Made by a program: the position numbers and the translations under genes. Source: Phycisphaerales bacterium (GTDB lineage: Bacteria > Planctomycetota > Phycisphaerae > UBA1845). From it: a stretch of DNA of 5,156 nt. Positions within the stretch are counted from its first letter, which is position 1; each line of letters opens with the position of its first letter. The stretch spans positions 1 to 5,156 of the forward strand of contig JAUWNF010000302.1 in the NCBI GenBank assembly GCA_030612785.1, read 5' to 3'. Positions 1 to 5,156 of the stretch are shown piece by piece. Below the pieces are notes generated by a model, which was not told the DNA's origin, did not search any database, and saw nothing but the letters and a program-made list of their open reading frames with translations.

Positions 1-196
1 CGTCGGCTCTTCCGGTGCCTGATCCCGGCGCGCCGAGGAAGTACACCCGGTCGCACTGGTAGCCCAGCACAAACTCGCCGGCACTGTGAGTCTCGGGCGA
101 GACCTCGACGATGTCCTTACCCGTGTCGGGATCGCCGATGACGTAGGAATGCGTTCGCGACCCGGCGATAATCAGGCTGTCGGGCTCTTCGTCGCC
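1..196 (-). repeat. Second copy of in-gene direct repeat (lipoprotein residues 452-516)
   Basis: Matches 1024-1219 in the same orientation with an offset of exactly 1023 bp (341 codons) and 9 mismatches in 196 bases. Bases 1-61 are identical to 1024-1084. The boundary at 196 is sharp: upstream of it (in gene direction) the two copies share nothing, one following the cytochrome-like domain and the other the four-cysteine motif. The copy continues beyond the left edge of the window, so the true repeat length is unknown and may be the full 1023-bp module. Confidence 0.95.
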
Positions 197-1549
197 ACCG
201 GCGACGCACACGCCGCCCACACACACCTGCCCAGCCGCGCAGTCCTCGTCCGTCGTGCACTCCGGTTCCGCACCATCGCCGCCGGTCCCCTCGTAAGGCG
301 CCCAGTCGGGCAGGGCATAGCCGTGCCCGATCGCGTCCTCCGTTAACCGGGTCGTGTCAACGACGACACTGACCGTGTCACCGCTCGCCTGCAACTGCGC
401 CGTGTACAAACTCCCGCCGCCGGGCAGGTAGTAATTGAACACAATGGTAAAGTCCGTGGGAGACATCCACATGTTGCCGAAATCCGCGGCCGTATCGGCC
501 AGCAGAACATCGGTCAGGTCAGACACCGTCGTCGTGGCCACCGAAATCGCCAGAAGCTGCCTTCCGCCACCCTCCCGGGCGTGGTTGGCCATGATGAAGT
601 TGCCGTCGTAGGACCAGGCGATCTCCCGGAAGTGGGCGCTGCCCTGGCGGTCGTAGATGAGCTCCTTGTTCGACCCGTCGGCGTCCATCACGATCACCAC
701 TTCATGCTGTATGCCCATGTTGCTCACCTCCCCGACGCGGGCTTGATACGCGATTTTCGTCCCGTCCGGCGACCAGGTGGGCATAAACTGCCCCCCGGAC
801 TCCACGGCCGTGCCGTCGAGTAGCGTGTGCGTTTCCTCATCAAACGTGGCCTGGGTCATCCCGGTCCCGTCCTCGTTGATTACATAGATATGACTGTCGT
901 ACGTGTCGCTGAAGACCAACTTTGCCTCCGCCGGGGAACCTTCCGGAGCCGAAGCGCTGAAGTCCTCCAGGTCCGCCGTCAGGTTGACCACGTTTTCGCC
1001 GGTCATCATGTCGCAGCCGAAAACGTCGGCTCTTCCGGTGCCTGATCCCGGCGCGCCGAGGAAGTACACCCGGTCGCACTGGTAACCCAGTATAAACTCG
1101 TCGGCACTGTGAGTATCGGGCGAGACCTCGACGATGTCCTCACCCGTGTCGGGATCGACGATGACGTAGGTATGCGTTCGCGCCCCGGCGATAATCAGGC
1201 TGTCGGGCTCTTCGTCGCCCTCCTCTGCGAGGAAAGCTTCGAGGTTGGTGTAGTCCTCATCAGTGAGGACTGCGTCGGGCAGGTCAGGATGAGTCTCCGC
1301 TGTCGCGCCAGCCTCGATATCCGCCGCCGGCAAACCGGCCAGGTCCATTGCCCCGCCGTCCCGGGGAGTTCCGTGGCAATCCGCGCAACTGGCTTCGTAG
1401 GTCACCCGCCCGGCTGCGGTGTCGCCGTCGCCGTCAGGAGGCAAGCCACCACCACCTCCACCTCCTCCACCGCCGGCACAACCAGAAAGCACCATCGGAA
1501 AAGCCAACGCCAACCCAACGCAAAGACCGACAGCCAATACTCGAATCAT
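1..1549 (-). CDS. Lipoprotein with CxxCH haem motif and duplicated PD40 propeller module (3' end outside window)
   Basis: Open reading frame from ATG at 1549 through base 1 with no stop: 516 codons visible, C-terminus missing. The start is fixed by AAAGGAG six bases upstream. Residues 1-23 form a lipoprotein signal ending in lipobox LSGC, with C24 as the lipidated cysteine, followed by ten glycines (26-35). Residues 51-109 resemble a short class I cytochrome c: haem motif C55-A-D-C58-H59, then a helical end (TDEDYTNLEAFLA). The usual distal methionine segment is absent; M68 or H87 are possible sixth ligands. Residues 111-420 look like a TolB/PD40 beta-propeller, with blade motifs at 255-270 (PTWSPDGTKIAY) and 307-321 (IAWSYDGNFIM). 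Residues 431-448 carry C431-C437-C443-C448 (CTTDEDC..GQVC..GVC), a likely disulfide knot. From G452 the 111-175 segment repeats. Probable location is the periplasm or outer surface. Lipoprotein and propeller calls are strong; haem binding is inferred and no substrate can be named. Confidence 0.85.
   Translation of the reverse strand, partial: MIRVLAVGLCVGLALAFPMVLSGCAGGGGGGGGGGLPPDGDGDTAAGRVTYEASCADCHGTPRDGGAMDLAGLPAADIEAGATAETHPDLPDAVLTDEDYTNLEAFLAEEGDEEPDSLIIAGARTHTYVIVDPDTGEDIVEVSPDTHSADEFILGYQCDRVYFLGAPGSGTGRADVFGCDMMTGENVVNLTADLEDFSASAPEGSPAEAKLVFSDTYDSHIYVINEDGTGMTQATFDEETHTLLDGTAVESGGQFMPTWSPDGTKIAYQARVGEVSNMGIQHEVVIVMDADGSNKELIYDRQGSAHFREIAWSYDGNFIMANHAREGGGRQLLAISVATTTVSDLTDVLLADTAADFGNMWMSPTDFTIVFNYYLPGGGSLYTAQLQASGDTVSVVVDTTRLTEDAIGHGYALPDWAPYEGTGGDGAEPECTTDEDCAAGQVCVGGVCVAGGDEEPDSLIIAGSRTHSYVIGDPDTGKDIVEVSPETHSAGEFVLGYQCDRVYFLGAPGSGTGRAD
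1024..1219 (-). repeat. First copy of in-gene direct repeat (lipoprotein residues 111-175)
   Basis: Partner of bases 1-196. It begins at the GDEEPDSLIIAG segment (residue 111) right after the cytochrome-like domain and leads into the propeller. Compared with the second copy, seven residues differ (A123/S464, T127/S468, V131/G472, E137/K478, D145/E486, D150/G491, I153/V494); the stretch GYQCDRVYFLGAPGSGTGRAD is unchanged at the protein level. Confidence 0.95.
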
Positions 1550-1555
1550 GATTCG
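1542..1555. promoter_or_regulatory. 14-bp perfect palindrome over the lipoprotein start codon
   Basis: CGAATCATGATTCG reads the same on both strands, with the ATG (1549-1547) at its centre. In RNA it could fold as CGAAU/AUUCG with CAUG in the loop, directly after the AAAGGAG site. The same half-sites occur at 4225-4244 upstream of the glycosyltransferase. The palindrome is certain; an operator or translation-control role is inferred. Confidence 0.45.
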
Positions 1556-1562
1556 CTCCTTT
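1556..1562 (-). promoter_or_regulatory. Ribosome binding site of the lipoprotein gene
   Basis: The minus strand reads AAAGGAG followed by CGAATC and ATG, a good anti-16S match at a spacing of six. It decides the start at 1549, which is also the start that gives a complete lipoprotein signal peptide. Confidence 0.8.
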
Positions 1563-1599
1563 GAGCCAAGATATCCCATCTGCCGAACGTGCACCAACC

Positions 1600-1628
1600 A
1601 TTCTGCCAAACCAAGCGCTCGACCGCAA
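1600..1628 (-). promoter_or_regulatory. Weak sigma-70-like promoter candidate for the lipoprotein gene
   Basis: The minus strand has TTGCGG (1628-1623), a 17-bp spacer and CAGAAT (1605-1600). Both boxes are imperfect (three and four of six consensus bases). Transcription would begin near 1593, leaving a leader of about 43 bases. The spacing is ideal and the position suitable, but in sequence of this composition such a match can occur by chance. Confidence 0.22.
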
Positions 1629-1787
1629 GCACGCAGCCCCGATCGAGTCCGACGATCCGTCGTTTTCACGGGCGACCCCTTGCATCTGGCCGCGTTTGGC
1701 CTCCGCACCGGGTTTTGGCTCCGTCGCTACGTAGCCCCCGCCTGCCGCCCCATGCGAATCGTCAGGTTCTTCGGACACCCGTCACCA

Positions 1788-1980
1788 TTATCCTGGCGAC
1801 GCCAGCGGTAGCGCCACACCAAGGCACTGAGTCTGCTCAAGAACCCTCGCGAACAACTCGCGCGGGTCGGTGACTAACGGTGTTGACCAGCCAGCGGTTC
1901 TTCTTGGGGTCGGCGCTGTCGGCCACGGACAGGTTCCATGGGCTGAACAGCATGCCCGGAGGAACCTCGCCTCGTGACAT
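1788..1980 (-). pseudogene. Possible frameshifted remnant of a small unknown gene
   Basis: From ATG at 1980, preceded by GGCGGAG at a spacing of five, the minus strand encodes 47 residues ending at TGA (1839-1837). The first 35 look protein-like (MSRGEVPPGMLFSPWNLSVA, then DSADPKKNRWLVNTV). Near 1877 a shift of one base into the next frame would instead continue as LVTDPRELFARVLEQTQCLG and end at TAA (1790-1788), giving roughly 64 residues. Neither part is recognised. The reading is speculative: in GC-rich DNA, open frames of this length arise by chance. The alternatives are an intact 47-residue protein or plain non-coding sequence. Confidence 0.22.
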
Positions 1981-2013
1981 CCATGCTCCGCCCTAATCGC
2001 CGCGATGTCAACT

Positions 2014-2030
2014 CGCCGTCCGGGACGGCG
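2014..2030 (-). terminator. GC-rich inverted repeat after the glycosyltransferase gene
   Basis: CGCCGTCC-G-GGACGGCG, centred 37 bases beyond the glycosyltransferase stop codon, can fold as a six-pair stem with a five-base loop. There is no T-run after it on the minus strand, so it is not a classical intrinsic terminator. It may mark the 3' end of the message or stabilise it. Confidence 0.25.
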
Positions 2031-2058
2031 CGGTAAGGTGCCCGATCAACCGTCTCGG

Positions 2059-4206
2059 CTACGATAACGGTATGGACTCGTGTAGCGCCGTGTGGAGGTC
2101 TTCGTTCGTCAGGCGGTAGATCAGAATGGAGTGGCCGACGTGGTCGTCCGGGGCGCGCTGCCGTAGATAGGCGCACAGCCGACCGAAGCGCAGTTTCTGG
2201 AACGAATTGAAACGAGCCCTGAACCCCTTCCCTTTGCTTCTTAGCAGGGCGGCGCGGGCCTGCTGGTCATCGGGCGTCTGTTCGAACTCGAGCATCTCCG
2301 GCAAGAGCCGGCGATACTGATCTTCCAGTTCCCGGGTCCACTGACTGGTTTTCAGCATGTAGATCTGTTGCAGGCGTGTGGCACTGATGCAATATATCCC
2401 CGCGCCCAATCGATAATCGCCGGTCCCTGATTTGCGTAGATAGCGAGGCACGGGGTAGGCCTTGATACCGTAGTGCTTCCAATCGCCCGTGCCGTGGTAG
2501 GCCACGTAAACCCGTTCACTGCCCCGATGCTGGTCAAGCCAGCGTTTCAGGCCGGGCAGGTCCTGCCCCCAATCCAGCGAGCTTTGCACCAGATGTCGAT
2601 ACCCCTGCGACGGTCCTCCGGCAATCGTGTTGAAGTAGGCCAGGTAGTGCGGCCAAATTGTGAGCGACGCGACGACCAGCAGCCCCAGCAGCAGCGGGAC
2701 CACCGCCCCTAACCACTTGGGCGTCGCTCTGAACCATGCGCCGGCCGCTCCGCACAACACGAGTAGCGGTGCGAACGTGGGCAAGAGGTGCCGATGCCCG
2801 ATGTTCAAGTTCGAACGCATCGCAAAAAACCAATAGACCGCGAACAACACCCCCAGCGGGGCGGTGCGATACAGACGCTCGAGCACACCGCTGCCTCGTA
2901 AACCAGCGGTGGACTCAGGATCACCTTGGGGCGGACCGCGGCCAATCGCGAAGGCTAGCGCGGCAGCCACGATCACCCCCATGATCGGAAGCGGGACTTT
3001 GTACAGGAAACAACATGGGAAGAAATACCACCAGCCGTACAGGCTTCGATCACCGTTCAGAAAGGCGTCGCGTCCCCGCGCACTTTGAATGGTGAAAAGA
3101 AACCCGTACAGATAGGCCTCGGGCAGCAGGCGTCGTTCGCGGGCCCAGTCGATGGCGTCCGCGGTGGTGTCGATGCTCCGACCCATGTACTCCCACACGG
3201 TTTGCTCTTCGGGCAGAACTCCCGGTGTGAAGAGGCGATCACGCTCTGGGTCGGCGTCGACCATGGCTTCGTAGCGGAAATCGAACGTGGCCCATATCGC
3301 GGCCCACACTGCGACTATGCTAAACACGATGACCGCCAAAAAGGCCAAGCTCATCTTCCAACGCGCGGTTATCCGCCGCTCCCGACCAAACTTGATCGAT
3401 AACGGCGTGCCGGAGAGCAGGCGAATGACCAGCAGCACCAGCCCCATCGGGACTATCAACGCCGCCGACATCTTGGACAAAAACAGCCCCGTCATGGCCG
3501 CGGCGCACGCCACCACCGAGGCCGGACTTACCCGGTGCAAGACCCACCAGACCGCGCCCACCGACGACAAGAAGAAGAGTGATACGGCCATGTCGGTGGT
3601 CACCAGACCAGCGCTGGCCAGTATCGTCGGGCTGAAGGCATACAAAACGAGCGAAACGAATCCGCCGGCCGTTCCGAACAACCGTCTCGACCACCAGAAC
3701 ACCAGCCCGCCCAGTGCGACGCTGAGCAATGCGATCATCATGCGGGCCTGACGCAACATGGCGTCCGGGTCGTTGCCCACGCGGTAGAAAAACTGCTTTC
3801 CGACTCCGAAGACGTCTGAATGATGCCACACCTTCTGCTCGAGGCTGGGGAATTCGAGCCCGTCGTTCAGCAGTGGCAGCGCTGCCCAGGCCTGGGCCAA
3901 CGGCGGGTGGTTCGGTATCAGCCGCTTGTCGTCAAGACGCCACCAGGAGTAGCCCCTGGTCAGGTGCGCTACCTCGTCGTAGGTGGCGCACTTCTGCCGG
4001 ATGCTGGTGGACGCCAGCACGAAGTGAACCATCAGCAGCCCACCAACCCCGAACGTGGGCAGGAGACGCCGCACGCCCCGTGCCGAATGCGCCGGCCGAG
4101 ATTCCGGCCCGGCGCCGCCGGAGGCTGCCTTCGATCCTCTGTGCTGTTTCCTCGCCGCCACGCTCGAGCCTCCATACCGGGAGCCTGGAGAACGGGCATT
4201 GCTCAT
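2059..4206 (-). CDS. GT39/PMT-family (ArnT-like) integral membrane glycosyltransferase
   Basis: 715 residues from ATG at 4206. The family (GT-C fold, PMT_2 type) moves a sugar from a polyprenyl-phosphate donor to an acceptor on the outer face of the inner membrane. A basic, Ser/Gly-rich cytoplasmic tail (1-48) precedes the first membrane helix (about 49-69). Family hallmarks follow: acidic pair D77-E78 in TYDEVAH, the expected catalytic site in the first outer loop; NHPPL at 99-103; TTD with D205; GHRHLLP at 470-476; SLDWGQDL from 543. About ten to twelve membrane helices lie between 49 and 518, then a soluble C-terminal part of about 195 residues. A TTG start at 4299 would add 31 residues but sits inside the terminator of the upstream gene. 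No clear Shine-Dalgarno precedes 4206. The family call is firm; donor sugar and acceptor (protein, lipid or polysaccharide) cannot be told from sequence. Confidence 0.92.
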   Translation of the reverse strand: MSNARSPGSRYGGSSVAARKQHRGSKAASGGAGPESRPAHSARGVRRLLPTFGVGGLLMVHFVLASTSIRQKCATYDEVAHLTRGYSWWRLDDKRLIPNHPPLAQAWAALPLLNDGLEFPSLEQKVWHHSDVFGVGKQFFYRVGNDPDAMLRQARMMIALLSVALGGLVFWWSRRLFGTAGGFVSLVLYAFSPTILASAGLVTTDMAVSLFFLSSVGAVWWVLHRVSPASVVACAAAMTGLFLSKMSAALIVPMGLVLLVIRLLSGTPLSIKFGRERRITARWKMSLAFLAVIVFSIVAVWAAIWATFDFRYEAMVDADPERDRLFTPGVLPEEQTVWEYMGRSIDTTADAIDWARERRLLPEAYLYGFLFTIQSARGRDAFLNGDRSLYGWWYFFPCCFLYKVPLPIMGVIVAAALAFAIGRGPPQGDPESTAGLRGSGVLERLYRTAPLGVLFAVYWFFAMRSNLNIGHRHLLPTFAPLLVLCGAAGAWFRATPKWLGAVVPLLLGLLVVASLTIWPHYLAYFNTIAGGPSQGYRHLVQSSLDWGQDLPGLKRWLDQHRGSERVYVAYHGTGDWKHYGIKAYPVPRYLRKSGTGDYRLGAGIYCISATRLQQIYMLKTSQWTRELEDQYRRLLPEMLEFEQTPDDQQARAALLRSKGKGFRARFNSFQKLRFGRLCAYLRQRAPDDHVGHSILIYRLTNEDLHTALHESIPLS

Positions 4207-4224
4207 CGACTCTGTGCCGGGAAC

Positions 4225-4244
4225 CGAATCATTATACTGATTCG
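4225..4244 (-). promoter_or_regulatory. TATAAT box inside a dyad upstream of the glycosyltransferase
   Basis: The plus strand reads CGAATCATTATACTGATTCG: seven-base inverted arms around a six-base spacer. The minus strand has a perfect TATAAT at 4236-4231. Transcription would then start near 4224, about 18 bases before the ATG at 4206. No -35 box is visible at 16-18 bp spacing (GC-rich sequence there), nor a TGn extension, so this would be a weak or activator-dependent promoter. The overlap of dyad and -10 box is the classic layout of a repressor operator. Confidence 0.4.
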
Positions 4245-4297
4245 AAGCGTGCCTGCGCCGGCATCTGTCGTGAGGGCTTACAGGAGTGCGGCCACGC

Positions 4298-4330
4298 AAA
4301 AACGCTCGGTCGTTGAATGACCGAGCGTTT
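4298..4330 (-). terminator. Intrinsic terminator of the PEP-CTERM gene
   Basis: A perfect 12-bp stem (AAACGCTCGGTC at 4300-4311 against GACCGAGCGTTT at 4319-4330) encloses a seven-base loop. In the minus direction the stem runs into five T residues (4302-4298). It begins about 40 bases after the PEP-CTERM stop codon. In the plus direction only three Ts follow the stem, so the minus orientation is preferred. It separates the PEP-CTERM transcript from the glycosyltransferase. Confidence 0.88.
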
Positions 4331-4369
4331 CAGTCTGCTCGATTTCAATGCGTACGTGACCTTGCGGCA

Positions 4370-5092
4370 CTACCGCTTGCGGCGCAGGAGCGCCAGCGCC
4401 CCGAGCATTATCAGGCTGGCCGTACCGGGTTCGGGAGTCTGAATGATACCCAACAGCAAGTCGGTACCCGGAATCTGGCCGTCGATCAGGAGCTTGATGG
4501 CGCCGACGTCGGCAAAGTCCGCGCCGGTACCTCCGCCCACCGTGAAATCGGCGTAGGGTAGCACGAACGTCTGACCGGGGTTGAACGGAATACCGCCAGG
4601 CAATGCTATTGTTCCTACGGACCAGTTGGCGGCATCCGTCCACACGGTGAAAGTCAAGTCCACCGCAAAGTCATCCATGATGACGTCGAACTCGAAGACG
4701 CTGCTCAGACCGCCTTCGGTCAAGTCCACGCCGCCCAAGCCGGTGGGAGTGTCCGCCACGCCGTCCCAAGTGATCCACGACTGGCCGGTAATGCTCGCGT
4801 CGTGGCTATGGCTTAACAGGTCAAGGTCTTCCCCGAAGACGTCAAACTCGTCAGCAGCCAGGGTCAACCAACCGGTGCCGCTGTTGACCTCGATTGCCAT
4901 CTCCTGCTCAGTGCCCAGGATGCCGGCACCCATGATGGAACCGTTCGCAGTTCCCGCCGGGCCCTCGGCAGTGAGGCTTTGGGTCGTCTCGAATGTATCG
5001 ATGATAATGGCGGCCGCGACCTCCGTTGACGGCTGCGTCACGACGGCCAAAACGCCCAACGACACAAGGTTCACCATAAGGCTACGCTTCAT
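4370..5092 (-). CDS. Secreted PEP-CTERM sorting-domain protein
   Basis: 240 residues. The N-terminus is a Sec signal peptide (K2-R3, hydrophobic core about 5-18, cleavage probably near the VAAA at 25-28). The mature part (about 29-217) has no cysteine, is acidic and rich in Gly, Thr, Asp and aromatic residues, and looks like an all-beta domain; no enzyme motif is visible. The C-terminus is a complete PEP-CTERM signal: P220-E221-P222, hydrophobic helix 224-236 and the basic tail RRKR at 237-240. In this family exosortase cleaves the signal during export and the protein reaches the cell surface or extracellular matrix. No exosortase gene is in the window. The start is supported by AAGGAGG and the signal peptide. 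The gene ends 40 bases before a strong terminator and appears to be transcribed alone or as the last gene of a unit starting to the right. The role of the beta domain is unknown; an adhesion or matrix function would be a guess. Confidence 0.9.
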   Translation of the reverse strand: MKRSLMVNLVSLGVLAVVTQPSTEVAAAIIIDTFETTQSLTAEGPAGTANGSIMGAGILGTEQEMAIEVNSGTGWLTLAADEFDVFGEDLDLLSHSHDASITGQSWITWDGVADTPTGLGGVDLTEGGLSSVFEFDVIMDDFAVDLTFTVWTDAANWSVGTIALPGGIPFNPGQTFVLPYADFTVGGGTGADFADVGAIKLLIDGQIPGTDLLLGIIQTPEPGTASLIMLGALALLRRKR

Positions 5093-5100
5093 TCTCTCTC

Positions 5101-5108
5101 TCCTCCTT
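5101..5108 (-). promoter_or_regulatory. Strong ribosome binding site of the PEP-CTERM gene
   Basis: The minus strand reads AAGGAGGA followed by GAGAGAGA and ATG at 5092, a near-complete match to the 16S 3' end. It is much stronger than anything in front of the glycosyltransferase, consistent with an abundantly made exported protein. Confidence 0.85.
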
Positions 5109-5109
5109 C

Positions 5110-5124
5110 GGGAATGGTCTTCCC
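5110..5124. promoter_or_regulatory. Short inverted repeat just upstream of the PEP-CTERM ribosome site
   Basis: GGGAA-TGGTC-TTCCC: five-base arms and a five-base loop, one base upstream of the AAGGAGGA site. If transcribed it would form a small 5'-leader hairpin beside the ribosome site. Five-base arms are common by chance. The remaining bases to 5156 hold no promoter that I can recognise. Confidence 0.2.
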
Positions 5125-5156
5125 ACGCCCACGCCCGGAACGCGAAAGCCCGACCG

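Larger units (their letters stand above)
1550..2058. other. Intergenic stretch of about 510 bp without a convincing intact gene
   Basis: This lies between the lipoprotein start and the glycosyltransferase stop. No recognisable RNA gene, insertion sequence or CRISPR array was found. It contains the inverted repeat at 2014-2030, a possible broken small gene at 1980-1788, a 10-bp palindrome GCTACGTAGC at 1726-1735, a short near-palindrome at 1793-1805 (CTGGCG-A-CGCCAG) and a weak promoter candidate near 1600-1628. The length is generous for a spacer between two co-oriented genes, so separate transcription of the lipoprotein gene is likely. Confidence 0.6.

Noticed and set aside
86..1564. Several plus-strand open frames (86-346, 581-823, 827-1045, 1109-1564), two of them with similar starts MSLGRDLDDVL and MSIGRDLDDVL
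   Set aside because: They lie antisense to the lipoprotein gene. Their similarity is explained by the 196-bp direct repeat read on the wrong strand, and the minus-strand frame has a ribosome site, lipobox and domain motifs.
1567..1597. TATCTT preceded by TTGGTG as a promoter for the lipoprotein gene
   Set aside because: The predicted start of transcription would fall on the ribosome site, leaving no usable leader, and both boxes are poor.
1434..1778. Minus-strand frame of 114 residues starting MSEEPDDSHG
   Set aside because: It runs into the lipoprotein gene in another frame, covering its signal peptide and glycine linker, and has no convincing ribosome site; the sequence is low-complexity and unrecognised.
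2006..2011. Perfect TTGACA on the minus strand after the glycosyltransferase stop
   Set aside because: No acceptable -10 box lies 15-19 bp downstream (the best is GAGCAT at 1988-1983), so a lone -35 match is not evidence of a promoter.
1874..2176. Minus-strand frame of 100 residues starting MRLSTAARPG
   Set aside because: It overlaps the C-terminal coding part of the glycosyltransferase by about 118 bases in another frame and is Arg/Pro-rich, as expected of a shadow frame.
4227..4240. Partial resemblance of AATCATTATA to one half of a Fur box
   Set aside because: Only one half matches; the other half of the 19-bp consensus is absent. The TGATTCG dyad is a better description of the site.
3287..4320. 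Long plus-strand open frames (3287-3751, 3729-4316, 3820-4320)
   Set aside because: They are antisense to the glycosyltransferase, which carries clear family motifs. Their Arg/Pro/Ala-rich composition is typical of frame shadows in GC-rich genes.
1..5156. CRISPR array, tRNA, rRNA, insertion sequence or phage system
   Set aside because: No regularly spaced short repeats, no terminal inverted repeats with a transposase, no cloverleaf-like sequence and no phage or defence gene could be found by eye on either strand.

Overview
The window looks like a piece of a high-GC bacterial genome, most likely a planctomycete or a close relative. Three things point that way: a secreted protein with a C-terminal PEP-CTERM sorting signal, a large polyprenol-dependent GT39/PMT-type glycosyltransferase, and a lipoprotein joining a c-type haem motif to a WD40-like (PD40) propeller and a myxobacterial/planctomycetal-style four-cysteine motif. 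The lineage call is inference from gene style; no rRNA, tRNA or marker gene is present.

All supportable genes are on the minus strand, so transcription runs right to left. (1) 5092-4370: 240-residue PEP-CTERM secreted protein with a strong AAGGAGG ribosome site, closed by a clear intrinsic terminator at 4330-4298. (2) 4206-2059: 715-residue multi-pass membrane glycosyltransferase. Its likely start lies just downstream of a perfect TATAAT embedded in a dyad. (3) 2058-1550: about 510 bp without a convincing gene, holding possible remnants of a frameshifted small gene, a short GC-rich inverted repeat and a weak promoter candidate. (4) 1549 to beyond base 1: a large lipoprotein gene, at least 516 codons, whose 3' end is outside the window. 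No standard six-frame ORF covers it because no stop codon is visible.

The two points most worth pursuing are both direct sequence observations. First, the lipoprotein gene contains a direct repeat with an offset of exactly 1023 bp (341 codons). Bases 1-196 repeat 1024-1219 with 9 mismatches, which implies a recent in-frame duplication of a propeller-plus-cysteine module; 8 of the 9 differences sit in codons that change the amino acid. Second, the same 7-bp half-site (CGAATCA / TGATTCG) forms a 14-bp perfect palindrome over the lipoprotein start codon and a second dyad, with a 6-bp spacer, over the TATAAT upstream of the glycosyltransferase. That suggests a shared operator or expression-control element.

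A working model, inferred only: the three genes serve the cell envelope. The PEP-CTERM protein is exported and sorted by an exosortase encoded elsewhere, the GT39 enzyme glycosylates an exported or envelope substrate, and the lipoprotein is a surface or periplasmic propeller protein that may bind haem. Nothing in the window shows a direct functional link, and the terminator between the first two genes argues against a simple operon.
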